Shown one piece after another: positions 17,198-26,227 of a DNA stretch of 64,000 nucleotides. How positions within the stretch are numbered: the stretch's first letter is position 1; every line of letters starts with the position of its first letter. The stretch is taken from assembly GCF_029910535.1 (NCBI RefSeq), contig NZ_CP069362.1, positions 1,302,001 to 1,366,000 of the forward strand, in the 5' to 3' direction. The notes under the pieces were generated by a model. It was not told the DNA's origin and made no database searches. It saw nothing but the letters and a program-made list of their open reading frames with translations. Made by a program: the position numbers and the translations under genes. This DNA is from Marinitoga aeolica (lineage in GTDB: Bacteria; Thermotogota; Thermotogae; Petrotogales; Petrotogaceae).

Positions 17198-18769
17198 ATG
17201 GATGTTTTATATATAATTATTATTGTACTTTTAGCAATAATATCTGGTGTTTTATATAAAATAGGGTTAAATAAAGGATTAGAAAAAGGGAATAAGGAAT
17301 TTATTGAAAAATTAAAATCTGAAAAAGAACAATTAAAAATGGAAATAGAAATAGCGAAAAGAGAAAAAAATGAAATATTAAGAAATGCAGAAAAAGAAGC
17401 TGACAATATTGTAAAATCAGCGCTTATTGAAAGTAAAGAAGAAATTCAAAAAATGAAAGATGAGTTTAACAGGGAATTAAAGCTTGAAAAAGAAGAATTA
17501 AAATCAATGGAAGAAAGATTAATTAGAAGAGAAGAAATGATAGATAGAAAGGAACAAAATCTTGAAGAATTAAAAAGCAAATTGGATAAAGAGAAAGAAG
17601 CAACACAAAAATTAAAAGAGGAATTAGAAAATAAATTATATGAAATAGCTAATTTGACAATGGAAGAAGCAAGAGAAAAGGTTTTAAATGAAGCAAAAGA
17701 AAAATATGAATTAGAATTAGCTCAAAAATATAAATCTTTGAAAGAAGAATATGAGGAAGATGCGAAAAGACATGCGCAATGGGTAGTAAGTATAGCTGTC
17801 CAAAGATATGCATCAGATGTAACCTCAGAGATTACAACTTCTACAATTGCATTGCCTACAGATGATATGAAGGGTAGAATTATAGGTAGAGAAGGAAGAA
17901 ATATCAGGGCATTTGAAAAGATGACGGGTTGTGACTTGATTATTGACGATACACCAGAAGTTGTAGTTATTTCTGGATTTAATCCATTGAGAAGAGAAAT
18001 AGCAAAAAGAACACTTGAAGCATTGGTTGCAGATGGTAGAATTCATCCAGCCAGAATAGAAGAAGTTTATGAAAAAACAAAGAAAGAATTAGAAGATATA
18101 ATTAAAGAAGCTGGAAAAGAAGCAGTAATGAGGGTTGGAATTAAACCATTGCATCCAGAATTAGTAAAATTGTTAGGTAGATTAAAATTCAGAACAAGTT
18201 ATGGTCAGGATGTATTAGAACATTCAATTGAAGTGGCAAACTTTGCAGGTTTAATGGCTGCTGAATTAGGATTAAATGTTGAATTGGCTAAAAGGGCAGC
18301 GCTGTTACACGATATTGGAAAGGCAATTGATCATGAGGTTGAAGGATCACATGCTATAGTTGGTGGCCAAATTGCAAAAAGATATAATGAAAAGTTGGAA
18401 GTAGTAAATGCAATTCAATATCATCATAATGAAGTAGATCCAATGACACCTGAAGCAGTGATTGTAGGTGCAGCTGATGCAGTTTCTGCAGCAAGACCTG
18501 GTGCCAGAAGAGAAACACTTGAAAATTATATTAGAAGAATAGAGCAATTAGAAGAAATAGCAAAAGGGTTCAGACATGTTGATAAAGCCTATGCTATTCA
18601 AGCAGGAAGAGAATTAAGGGTTATAGTACAGCCTGATAAAATAGATGACGCTTTAGCAGATAAATTAGCAAGAGATATTTCTGCTCAGATAGAGGAAACT
18701 ATGGAATATCCAGGAGTTATTAAGGTTACGGTTATTAGAGAAAAAAGAAGTGTAGCATATGCATCATAA
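17198..18769 (+). CDS. rny: Ribonuclease Y
   Basis: This 523-residue membrane-anchored endoribonuclease initiates mRNA decay. In order it has an N-terminal membrane helix (residues 1-20), a long charged coiled coil (about 25-200), a KH domain (GRIIGREGRNIRAFEKMTG) and an HD domain (LLHDIGKAIDHEVEGSHA). It begins 2 bp after recX with GGAGGTG upstream. Confidence 0.96.
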   Translation: MDVLYIIIIVLLAIISGVLYKIGLNKGLEKGNKEFIEKLKSEKEQLKMEIEIAKREKNEILRNAEKEADNIVKSALIESKEEIQKMKDEFNRELKLEKEELKSMEERLIRREEMIDRKEQNLEELKSKLDKEKEATQKLKEELENKLYEIANLTMEEAREKVLNEAKEKYELELAQKYKSLKEEYEEDAKRHAQWVVSIAVQRYASDVTSEITTSTIALPTDDMKGRIIGREGRNIRAFEKMTGCDLIIDDTPEVVVISGFNPLRREIAKRTLEALVADGRIHPARIEEVYEKTKKELEDIIKEAGKEAVMRVGIKPLHPELVKLLGRLKFRTSYGQDVLEHSIEVANFAGLMAAELGLNVELAKRAALLHDIGKAIDHEVEGSHAIVGGQIAKRYNEKLEVVNAIQYHHNEVDPMTPEAVIVGAADAVSAARPGARRETLENYIRRIEQLEEIAKGFRHVDKAYAIQAGRELRVIVQPDKIDDALADKLARDISAQIEETMEYPGVIKVTVIREKRSVAYAS

Positions 18770-18777
18770 AAATTGAC

Positions 18778-18795
18778 GGCGGCAGTTATGCCGCC
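18778..18795 (+). terminator. Probable terminator after rny
   Basis: A GGCGGCA/TGCCGCC stem is followed by ATTTATATAAT, a weak U-tract. It also lies within the leader of the next gene. Confidence 0.5.
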
Positions 18796-18822
18796 ATTTA
18801 TATAATAATTTAGAGGTGAAAT

Positions 18823-20244
18823 ATGAAAAAATCCATCTTTTTTGTTTTAACATTAGTTATTTCCTTTTTTTTATCTTCATGTATAACCTTTGATAAACAA
18901 AGTCCATTATTAACAAATGAATATTTAGAAGGAATACCTCTGGTTTTAGAATTTTCAAGACCAGTGGTAAAGGTTGATATTTATGATGGGAACAATAAAA
19001 TTTATTCATATAGTGGAGATATAATTTATGAATTAAAAACAAATTTGATTTTACACAATGATGTAACCGTAAAAATTACAGAATTTTATAAAGAAAGACA
19101 ATATACGGATATTATAAAAAAAGTGGAACCACAGATACAATTTTTGTTATATGGTGGTGCAGATAATAATCTGGATATGAAATATGAAGATCCGCTAACA
19201 AACGAAACAGATTATTTTTTTGATCTGGATATTGATGAAATTGAAAGATCTATACGGAAATCATTGCTGAATATATCAGTTGTTATTCTGGGAGATAGGA
19301 GTGCAAAAAATGATGAAATAATATTTATTTCTAATTTTAAAGGGAATTATATGGAATATAGATTCTCTCCATCGGATTTTGGATTTTCTAGTGAGTTGAG
19401 TTCAGCATCAACAAAAACATTATTCGAATTTATGGATAAATTAGCAGTAAGAAATAATAATACCGTAAAAGCATTGGATTTGTGGGATCATGGAAATGGA
19501 TGGGCATGGGAATCAAAAAGTCTCTCAATTCAACCTAAAGCTATTATACAGGATGATACAACAAATAAAGTTTTAAGAATAAAGGACATAAAAGATGTTA
19601 TTAATGAGTATGAAAAAAAATACAATACAAAGATAGATATTCTTGCTTTTGATGCATGTAATATGACCAGCCTGGAAATTATATATGAATTTAAAGACTT
19701 AGTTGATTATTTTATAGGTTCTGTATATTCTATTGCAGGATTTGGATTCTATTATGATATTTTTTATGATTTAGATATAAATAATCTCGAATCATCATTG
19801 GTATACAATATAATAGATAAATATAAATATTATTATACACAGGTTTCTTATCTTGATAGGTTAAGTTTAGTTGGAGTTAATATGAGAGCTTTTTCGGAAG
19901 TATGGAATAAAATAAATGATGTTAAGACAGTAAAAAGCAATTTTGTATTATACAAAAATGATGGCAAATATCGGTCAGAACCAACTGATATGATAGACGT
20001 TAATGATTTAATATTAAATACAGGAGAATTTTTAAGTAGTTATGTTAAGCCAGCAATTGTGAATTCTGTTGTAAGGATTGATGGTGTAGATTATCTGAAT
20101 TATAGTGGAATTGGAGTAATGTTTGAAAATATTTTTGATACAAATCCAAATGGTTATTATGATGATTATAAAGCCCTTGATTTTTATAATGATTTTCAGC
20201 AGTGGATAGAAAGCACGTGGAAAAATATTATAAAAAATTATTAG
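18823..20244 (+). CDS. Clostripain-like (C11) cysteine peptidase, lipoprotein
   Basis: This 473-residue predicted lipoprotein has a signal peptide ending in LSSC, so Cys20 would be lipidated. The body has LLYGGADNNLDM, then ALDLWDHGNGWAWES (catalytic His near 223) and ILAFDACNMTSLEIIYEF (Cys near 279), the clostripain His-Cys dyad. An external, membrane-tethered protease is likely. The substrate is unknown. It is probably monocistronic, with AGAGGTGA upstream. Confidence 0.87.
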   Translation: MKKSIFFVLTLVISFFLSSCITFDKQSPLLTNEYLEGIPLVLEFSRPVVKVDIYDGNNKIYSYSGDIIYELKTNLILHNDVTVKITEFYKERQYTDIIKKVEPQIQFLLYGGADNNLDMKYEDPLTNETDYFFDLDIDEIERSIRKSLLNISVVILGDRSAKNDEIIFISNFKGNYMEYRFSPSDFGFSSELSSASTKTLFEFMDKLAVRNNNTVKALDLWDHGNGWAWESKSLSIQPKAIIQDDTTNKVLRIKDIKDVINEYEKKYNTKIDILAFDACNMTSLEIIYEFKDLVDYFIGSVYSIAGFGFYYDIFYDLDINNLESSLVYNIIDKYKYYYTQVSYLDRLSLVGVNMRAFSEVWNKINDVKTVKSNFVLYKNDGKYRSEPTDMIDVNDLILNTGEFLSSYVKPAIVNSVVRIDGVDYLNYSGIGVMFENIFDTNPNGYYDDYKALDFYNDFQQWIESTWKNIIKNY

Positions 20245-20247
20245 TAA

Positions 20248-20444
20248 AAGAAAATTATAAAATAATGCTCTTCACCAGGTGAAAATTCTGAGTCCTCGAA
20301 AATTCTCATTCTCGCAGGTCGTATCAGACTCACATCCGTGTTCGGCTTCACTCAATTTTGCATCCGTGCAAAATTGACCTGCTCCATTCGAATTTTTTCG
20401 GGAATTTTCAATGGTTCATCACATTATTTTTATAAATTTTCTTA
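20248..20444 (+). repeat. Divergent structured repeat (family-3) related to the terminator elements
   Basis: This element of about 197 bp has terminal inverted repeats AAGAAAATTATAAAATAATG and CATTATTTTTATAAATTTTC. The core has the shared architecture but a different closing stem, GCAGGTC/GACCTGC, around ACA-TCCG-TGT and AATTTTGCA-TCCG-TGCAAAATT hairpins. No flanking duplicated terminator is present. It begins four bases after the upstream stop codon and may itself end that transcript. Confidence 0.7.
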
Positions 20445-20462
20445 TAAAACCGAGTGGACATA

Positions 20463-20491
20463 TTGTTTTTTAAAATGAAATCTTGTATAAT
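20463..20491 (+). promoter_or_regulatory. Promoter of mreB
   Basis: TTGTTT (20463-20468) and TATAAT (20486-20491) are separated by 17 bp. Confidence 0.65.
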
Positions 20492-20522
20492 ATTAAAAGA
20501 ATAGAGTGTGGGAGGAAAGAAT

Positions 20523-21524
20523 ATGGCAAAACATGATCTTGGAATAGATTTAGGGACAGCAACTTTTATTGTATATAAAAAAGGAGAAGGTATAATAATA
20601 AACGAACCATCTGTGGTAGCGGTTGATAAATTGACGAATACAATAGCAGCTTTTGGTAATGAAGCTAAAGCGATGATTGGGAAAACACCATATGGTGTCG
20701 AAATAACCCATCCAATGCAGGATGGAGTTATTGCTTATCCGTCTTTAATTGAACAATTATTAAGATATTTTATAAAACAAGCAAAGACAGGATTTTTACC
20801 ATCGAAACCAAATCTTGTAATTGGAATTCCCGCAAGAACTACTGATGTAGAAAGAAGAGCAGTTAAGGATGCTGCAGAAAAGGTGGGAGCAAACAAAGCC
20901 TTTTTGGTTTTAGAACCAATTATAGCTGCTATAGGTATAGGCCTTGATATAACAAAACCAAATGGACATTTAATAGTAGATTTGGGTGGTGGAACCACAG
21001 ATATTGCAGTTATTAGTTTAAGTGGAAGTGTTATTTCCGAGTCAATAAAATTAGCTGGAGAGGCTATGGATGCAGAGATTATTAAATATATTAAAAGAAA
21101 GTATAAATTCTTGATTGGTGAAGCAACAGCAGAACTTTTGAAAAAAGAGATAGGTAAAGCGCATAAAGATATTGAAACGCTGGAAATAGAAGTAAGAGGT
21201 CAGGATATAGCAAGTGGAATGCCATCATCAAGGGTAATAAATTCAGATGATATTTTTGAGGCTATAGAAGGCGTTTTAGATGAAATAATTCAGAAAACAA
21301 AGGCTGTATTAGAAAATACACCACCAGAGTTGTCGGCAGATATATTGAAAAATGGCATTTATCTTGCAGGTGGAACAGCTAATTTACGTGGGTTGTCACA
21401 ATTATTTGAAGAAAGGACAGGAGTTAAAACTGAAGTTGCAGAAAATCCTCAATTATGCGTTGCACAGGGGGCAGGTATATTATTAGATAATCCTCAATTA
21501 TTATCAAAAGTTGCTGTAATATAA
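20523..21524 (+). CDS. mreB: Rod shape-determining protein MreB/Mbl
   Basis: This 333-residue bacterial actin guides lateral wall synthesis. It starts MAKHDLGIDLGTATFIVYKKG and has VIGIPARTTDVERRAVKDAA, HLIVDLGGGTTDIAVISLSG and GIYLAGGTANLRGL, the nucleotide-binding motifs of the actin fold. The ATG at 20523 follows GGGAGG by 6 bases; a GTG five codons earlier is the ribosome binding site region itself. mreC and mreD are not adjacent, so it stands alone. Confidence 0.93.
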   Translation: MAKHDLGIDLGTATFIVYKKGEGIIINEPSVVAVDKLTNTIAAFGNEAKAMIGKTPYGVEITHPMQDGVIAYPSLIEQLLRYFIKQAKTGFLPSKPNLVIGIPARTTDVERRAVKDAAEKVGANKAFLVLEPIIAAIGIGLDITKPNGHLIVDLGGGTTDIAVISLSGSVISESIKLAGEAMDAEIIKYIKRKYKFLIGEATAELLKKEIGKAHKDIETLEIEVRGQDIASGMPSSRVINSDDIFEAIEGVLDEIIQKTKAVLENTPPELSADILKNGIYLAGGTANLRGLSQLFEERTGVKTEVAENPQLCVAQGAGILLDNPQLLSKVAVI

Positions 21525-21526
21525 TA

Positions 21527-21553
21527 AAACGGTGGAATTATTTTCCACCGTTT
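21527..21553. terminator. Bidirectional terminator between mreB and mscS
   Basis: AAACGGTGGAA/TTCCACCGTTT stem with A- and T-runs on both sides serves the convergent genes. Confidence 0.85.
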
Positions 21554-22338
21554 TTTATATTAACATCAAGTTGATTAAATGGAATTTCTATATTATTTTT
21601 GTTTAATAAATCAAAAATCTCTGTAGCAATTTTTTTTGTTCCTTCAAAAAAATCCTCTTTTTTTAACCAGAATTTTATGGAAAAATCTATTGAAGAAGCT
21701 CCAAATCCGGAAAACAAAACGATGGGATTGTGGTTTTCATCTTTATATATAAGATTTGATTTCTTAAGGTATCCGTTGATTATTTCTAAGAAATCATTTA
21801 AATTTGTATCATATGACACGCCGATATTTATTTCACTTCTCCTAATATCTGAAGGCCAGTAATTAGTGATAGAGCTACTCCACATGGTTTTGTTTGGTAT
21901 TCTTACCAGTTTTCCATCAAAAGTATTTATTATGGTGTGATTTAAATCGATTTGTTTAACACTTCCAGAAACCCCATTTACTTCAATTGCATCGCCTTCT
22001 TTTATTGTTTTTGAAAACATTAAAAGAATTCCACAAATAAAATTAGCTAATGGTTCCTGTATTGCAAAAGCTACAATTACACCAGAAACTCCTAATCCAG
22101 TTAAAAATGGCATAAAATCTTTAAATATAAGAGATAAAATAATAAAACCGCCAAGTGTATATGAAGCAATATTTATTAATACCTTTAAGGTATTTTTATA
22201 AGATAATGATTTTCCTGCTTTTTCAACAATTTTTATAACTGAAGAATAGGTGATCTTTGAAAATATTTTTGTTAGTATTAAAACTATTATACTAATGCCT
22301 ATTCTGATGGAATAATCTATAATCAACTCCACATTCAT
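21538..22338 (-). CDS. Small-conductance mechanosensitive channel (MscS family)
   Basis: This 266-residue membrane protein has three predicted N-terminal helices. The pore-lining helix and beta-domain motif is LTGLGVSGVIVAFAIQEPLA, with FICGILLMFSKTIKEGDAIE next. It protects against hypo-osmotic shock. The stop codon lies within the bidirectional terminator. The start has AGGAGTT upstream. Confidence 0.92.
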   Translation of the reverse strand: MNVELIIDYSIRIGISIIVLILTKIFSKITYSSVIKIVEKAGKSLSYKNTLKVLINIASYTLGGFIILSLIFKDFMPFLTGLGVSGVIVAFAIQEPLANFICGILLMFSKTIKEGDAIEVNGVSGSVKQIDLNHTIINTFDGKLVRIPNKTMWSSSITNYWPSDIRRSEINIGVSYDTNLNDFLEIINGYLKKSNLIYKDENHNPIVLFSGFGASSIDFSIKFWLKKEDFFEGTKKIATEIFDLLNKNNIEIPFNQLDVNIKNGGK

Positions 22339-22359
22339 AATTTTAACTCCTATTAATTA

Positions 22360-23145
22360 TTATCTCTTCAATGTTCCTACTGTTCTTAAGAAGTCATCTG
22401 CAGTTTGTACAGCTCTTGCGTTTAAATCATATGTTCTTTGAGCAACTATCATATTAACCATTTCTTTTACAACATCAACATTTGATTTTTCTAAAGAGCC
22501 CTGTTCAATTGAACCAAATCCATCTTGATTTGGAATACCTTCAGTTGCTACACCTGATGCTGGAGTTGATAAAAAGAGATTACTTCCAATAGCTTTTAAA
22601 CCAGCGGGATTTACAAATTTTACAAGAGTGATGTTTCCAACATTTTGAATTGTTCCATCAGGTAATTTTGCACTGACAATTCCATCAGGTGAAACATTAA
22701 CACTTTCTGCATTTGTAGGTAAAGTAATGTTTGGAACAAATAATAAGCCCTGAGAATTTACAAGTCTTCCATTTGAATCTACTTTAAATGAACCATCTCT
22801 TGAATATGCTATTCTTCCATCTTGTAATTGGACTTGAAAGAAACCATCTCCCATAATTGCCATATCAAATGTTCCGCCAGTTTGTTCGATGTTTCCCTGG
22901 GTGAAAATTCTATTCGTAGCTCCTATTTTTACACCATGTCCAACATATTCTCCAGTAGGTAACACAGAATTTTGAGCTGTTGGAGTTCCAGCTTCTTTTA
23001 TGGGAGTGTATAATAAATCTTGAAACTCAATCCTTTGAGCTTTATAACCTGTAGTGTCTACGTTAGATAAGTTATTAGATATTGTGTCGAGTCTTCTTTG
23101 TTGAGCAATCATCCCTGTAGATGCAGAATAAAGAGATACTAACAT
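22360..23145 (-). CDS. flgG: Flagellar distal rod protein FlgG
   Basis: This 261-residue protein has the N-terminal rod/hook signature MIAQQRRLDTISNNLSNVDT, a central domain (GDGFFQVQLQDGRIAYSRDG) and the C-terminal VDVVKEMVNMIVAQRTYDL motif. Length and the complete pattern fit FlgG. It is exported to the flagellar rod. It lies 30 bp downstream of a paralogue and the two form an operon. Confidence 0.9.
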   Translation of the reverse strand: MLVSLYSASTGMIAQQRRLDTISNNLSNVDTTGYKAQRIEFQDLLYTPIKEAGTPTAQNSVLPTGEYVGHGVKIGATNRIFTQGNIEQTGGTFDMAIMGDGFFQVQLQDGRIAYSRDGSFKVDSNGRLVNSQGLLFVPNITLPTNAESVNVSPDGIVSAKLPDGTIQNVGNITLVKFVNPAGLKAIGSNLFLSTPASGVATEGIPNQDGFGSIEQGSLEKSNVDVVKEMVNMIVAQRTYDLNARAVQTADDFLRTVGTLKR

Positions 23146-23175
23146 ATTCTTTTCCTCCTTGAAATTATATTATTT

Positions 23176-23910
23176 TTATATTCTTTGAGCACTTTCTATG
23201 ATTTTTCCAGTCATATAATCTTGAGTTTGCACAGATTTTTCTAATATATTAAAAGCTCTATTAGCGTTTATTAAATTAATCATCTCTTTTAATGTATTAA
23301 CGTTTGATTTTTCTATACTGCCCTGTATTATTTTATAGTTATTTGATACAACTTCAGTTCCGGTAAAAAGATTAATACCAAATTTAGAAGGTTTTTTAAG
23401 ATTAACTATTGAAATTTTTTGTCCTGTAGATTGAGTGCCGTTATAAATATTTCCTGATTCATCAACGGTAAAATTTTTAGGTACTTGAATATGTTTATTG
23501 TTTGAATCCAATAGGTAATCCCCTTCTGATGTAACCAGATATCCTTCCTGGTTTCTTTTGAATTCGCCATTTCTAGAGTAATAAATTTTTCCGTTTCTTT
23601 CGACCTTGAAAAAACCATCACCAAAAATAGCGAAATCTGTAGGATTATTTGTTTCTACTATTTGTCCCTGAGATATTATTGGTTTTGTTTCATCTGCAAC
23701 CAAAGCTGTTTCCATGTAACCAACATGTTTTCCTCTTTTTATGTCTACTGAATCATAATTTCTAAATTCTTTTTTTAGATACGCTTTAAAGGTTATTTCA
23801 TCTTTTTTATACCCTGTTGTATCAGCATTTGCAAGATTGTTTGAAATTGTATCTAATTGAGCCATATTAGCAAGCATCCCCATAGTGGAAATGTAAAGTC
23901 CTCTATTCAT
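23176..23910 (-). CDS. flgF: Flagellar proximal rod protein FlgF-like
   Basis: This 244-residue paralogue of FlgG has MLANMAQLDTISNNLANADT at the N-terminus and SNVNTLKEMINLINANRAFN at the C-terminus. The shorter length and its position just before flgG suggest FlgF, but FlgF and FlgG are hard to tell apart by eye. The start has GCAGGAGGCG upstream. Confidence 0.85.
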   Translation of the reverse strand: MNRGLYISTMGMLANMAQLDTISNNLANADTTGYKKDEITFKAYLKKEFRNYDSVDIKRGKHVGYMETALVADETKPIISQGQIVETNNPTDFAIFGDGFFKVERNGKIYYSRNGEFKRNQEGYLVTSEGDYLLDSNNKHIQVPKNFTVDESGNIYNGTQSTGQKISIVNLKKPSKFGINLFTGTEVVSNNYKIIQGSIEKSNVNTLKEMINLINANRAFNILEKSVQTQDYMTGKIIESAQRI

Positions 23911-23982
23911 TTAATCGCCTCCTGCGATAGTACTCATTAATATATTTCTTTTAAAAAAACTTTTTATCCTAAAAAAATAAAA

Positions 23983-23997
23983 TGCCGCATAGCGGCA
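23983..23997 (-). terminator. Distal copy of duplicated terminator hairpin
   Basis: A TGCCGC/GCGGCA stem is followed on the minus strand by TTTTATTTTTTT. It is part of a 19-bp perfect duplication (23979-23997 and 24237-24255). Confidence 0.85.
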
Positions 23998-24236
23998 CAG
24001 ACTGTTGACAAAGTATTTTCTAAAAAAATAATATGAACGAATACTTGAAAATTCCCGAAAAAATATGAATGAAGGCGGATAAAATCACATGGATGTGATT
24101 TTAAGCGAAACCAATCAGGATGTGCGTTTGAGCGACCGCCGGGAATGAATATTTTTGAGGATTTAGAATTTTCCGTATGAGTGAATATTATTTTTGAAAA
24201 TACTTTGTATTTAATTATAAAGTTTGTCTACAAACT
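23998..24236 (-). mobile_element. Family-1 terminator element, copy 4 (subfamily b)
   Basis: This element of about 239 bp is flanked by a perfect 19-bp duplication of a terminator hairpin. It is about 97% identical by eye to copy 10 (57783-58021) and clearly different from copies 1 and 2. Its closing stem is GGCGG/CCGCC and its main hairpin AAAATCACA-TCCA-TGTGATTTT. It is oriented with the upstream minus-strand gene. It occupies most of the gap between the genes. Confidence 0.88.
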
Positions 24237-24240
24237 AAAA

Positions 24241-24255
24241 TGCCGCATAGCGGCA
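24241..24255 (-). terminator. Proximal copy of duplicated terminator hairpin
   Basis: This has the same TGCCGC/GCGGCA stem, followed on the minus strand by TTTTA and then the element end AGTTTGTAG. Confidence 0.75.
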
Positions 24256-24271
24256 TTTTATTGAGAGTTTT

Positions 24272-25213
24272 TCAACTCATAAATGAGGATATTTTTGACA
24301 TTTCAGAGGAAATATTTATTTTGCAGGTATATTGTGACATTTCAAAATTATTTGAAACAAGTGTAGAATCATCTTTTTGTATAAAATTATTTAAATCTTT
24401 TAATGTAATATCTCCGATGTAATTAATAACAACAAAAACATTAGAAGGTATTTCCAATATCAGATTACTTACTTGAATGTTAATATCAATGTTAGAATCA
24501 CTTTTTGATGAGGGAATTAAATGTAGTTTTGACGCTTTTGAATTTATTTTTATATAATTTGAATTTATTTCATATAAGTCCAACATTAAATCACTTACAT
24601 TAGATTGAACGTTAAAAATAGTATTTGTTTTATAAGGTATATAAATGCTGCTTTGTGCTCTTTCTGGTATGTTAATAGAATTAATTCTTAATTTTTCCTC
24701 AAAATTTAAAATATTATCTTTAAAATCAATTTTTTGTTTAAATATGGATTTGTTGTATTTACTGCTTATTTTTAAAGTGCTTTCATTATGAGATATAATA
24801 TTACATTTATTCCAATCAAGGTCAAGATTTAATTCCAGGGGTTTGTCATTTTGAATTTCAAAGATTTTATTATTTTGTGTTTGATAATTTTTAGAATATT
24901 TTAGAGAAAGGTCTCTAAAAAACAAAGTCACTAAACCACTTGATAATAATTGAGAACCTATAAATAATAGAATTAGTTCTCCAACAGAAGCGTTAAAATC
25001 AAAAAGATTAAAAAGATCAAAAAGCAAAATAATACCAAATATAAGATTTCCTAGATTTTCACTTTTTATTTTTTTAAATATTTTCATTCCATCAAAAATA
25101 AATATTAATGCAAGAATTAATTCTATTACAGCGCTTATAGTAAAAGATACTTTAAAAATCAAACTGGCAAAGATTAGGATACCTATGAGTACAGAAATAA
25201 TTCCCATTATCAT
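24272..25213 (-). CDS. Membrane protein with LiaF-like architecture
   Basis: This 313-residue protein has four short hydrophobic helices in residues 1-110 (GIISVLIGILIFASLIFKVS, VIELILALIFIFDGM, LIFGIILLFDLFNLF, LILLFIGSQLLSSGLVTLFF). A soluble beta-rich C-terminus follows, with repeated short strands (IYIPYKTNTIFNVQSNVSDL, IQVSNLILEIPSNVFVV). This matches the layout of LiaF/DUF4097-type envelope-stress proteins but is not a firm assignment. It is coupled to the next gene upstream with an AAGGAGG site. Confidence 0.6.
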   Translation of the reverse strand: MIMGIISVLIGILIFASLIFKVSFTISAVIELILALIFIFDGMKIFKKIKSENLGNLIFGIILLFDLFNLFDFNASVGELILLFIGSQLLSSGLVTLFFRDLSLKYSKNYQTQNNKIFEIQNDKPLELNLDLDWNKCNIISHNESTLKISSKYNKSIFKQKIDFKDNILNFEEKLRINSINIPERAQSSIYIPYKTNTIFNVQSNVSDLMLDLYEINSNYIKINSKASKLHLIPSSKSDSNIDINIQVSNLILEIPSNVFVVINYIGDITLKDLNNFIQKDDSTLVSNNFEMSQYTCKINISSEMSKISSFMS

Positions 25214-25214
25214 T

Positions 25215-25655
25215 TTATTTCCTCCTTAGAAATATTCTGGAAAGTCCAGAAGCTATTAACCATGCTGCTACTATCACTAATAATATTTCCCAGAAGCTTA
25301 GTTCAGTTTTAATGATGTTTAGACTATCTAATATTAATGTTATTCCAGATATTAAGCCGAATATAAGGCTTTTAAATCTGAAATTTCTATGAGTCCTTTT
25401 TAATAGTTTGAAAAACCATCCATTTTGAGGTTCTAAAATATCATCTATTACTTTTTCAGCATCTTTACCATTTAAAATCAATTTTCTATTATTTTTTGTA
25501 ATTTCAACTTTTTGTGTAGGATTAAAACCTATAATAATAAATCCACATCCAACAATAAATTCGATAATCCTCCAGAAAGTTAAAGAATATCCCCAGAAAA
25601 CCGATAATATAATTACTAAACCAATAATTATAAAAATTAAAGCTAATGATTTCAT
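25215..25655 (-). CDS. Small membrane protein, LiaI/LiaF-like N-terminal type
   Basis: This 146-residue protein has two membrane helices at the N-terminus (MKSLALIFIIIGLVIILSVF and IIEFIVGCGFIIIGF), a charged cytosolic middle, and two more at the C-terminus. It resembles the membrane part of its operon partner and probably works with it. The function is unknown; envelope stress sensing is a guess from the fold layout. Confidence 0.6.
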   Translation of the reverse strand: MKSLALIFIIIGLVIILSVFWGYSLTFWRIIEFIVGCGFIIIGFNPTQKVEITKNNRKLILNGKDAEKVIDDILEPQNGWFFKLLKRTHRNFRFKSLIFGLISGITLILDSLNIIKTELSFWEILLVIVAAWLIASGLSRIFLRRK

Positions 25656-25873
25656 AATTCACCCCCATCAAAAAAATTTTTTATATAAAAGTAATATACC
25701 ATATTTCTTTAAAAAAATCAATATCGAATTCAAAAAGTTTAAAAAAAGAATAAAATTTTTTATGTAAAAATAGGGGAAAATTGAAATAATTGAAAATGTA
25801 TTCTTTATTTGAATATTAAAAAAAATATGTTATAATTTATCTAAGACATAAAAATGAAATTGGAGGTGTAATA

Positions 25874-26203
25874 ATGGATTTTACAGTAGATTTTTCTGAA
25901 CAGGAAAAATTTTATTTGATTAAGGTTGAAGGGGAAATTGATGCTTATCATTCTGCAACATTCAAGCAAAAAACTAAAGAGAAATTAACAGAATTATCCT
26001 ATACTAAATATGTTATTGATATGTCTTTGGTTTCTTATATTGATAGTGCTGGGTTAGGTGCAATTGTAAGTTTGTTAAAAGAATCAAGAAATTTGAAAAA
26101 AGAGTTAGTCTTAGTTGGATTACAACCTCAGGTTAGAAAGATATTTGAAATGACTAAACTTGATAAAATTGTAAAAATCGTAGATACTATAGAAGAAATA
26201 TAA
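25874..26203 (+). CDS. Anti-sigma factor antagonist (STAS domain)
   Basis: This 109-residue single STAS domain is of the SpoIIAA/RsbV type. The phosphorylatable serine lies in VSYIDSAGLGAIVSLLKES, the family hallmark. Such proteins release a sigma factor from its anti-sigma kinase when dephosphorylated. No kinase or sigma gene is adjacent. A SpoIIE-type PP2C phosphatase at 40341 could be the matching phosphatase. A promoter (TTGAAT-16-TATAAT) and GGAGGTG lie upstream. Confidence 0.9.
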   Translation: MDFTVDFSEQEKFYLIKVEGEIDAYHSATFKQKTKEKLTELSYTKYVIDMSLVSYIDSAGLGAIVSLLKESRNLKKELVLVGLQPQVRKIFEMTKLDKIVKIVDTIEEI

Positions 26204-26227
26204 AACCGCTCCATAAGGAGCGGTTTT
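26202..26227. terminator. Bidirectional terminator between STAS gene and murC
   Basis: The AAAACCGCTCC/GGAGCGGTTTT stem overlaps both stop codons of the convergent genes. Confidence 0.88.
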
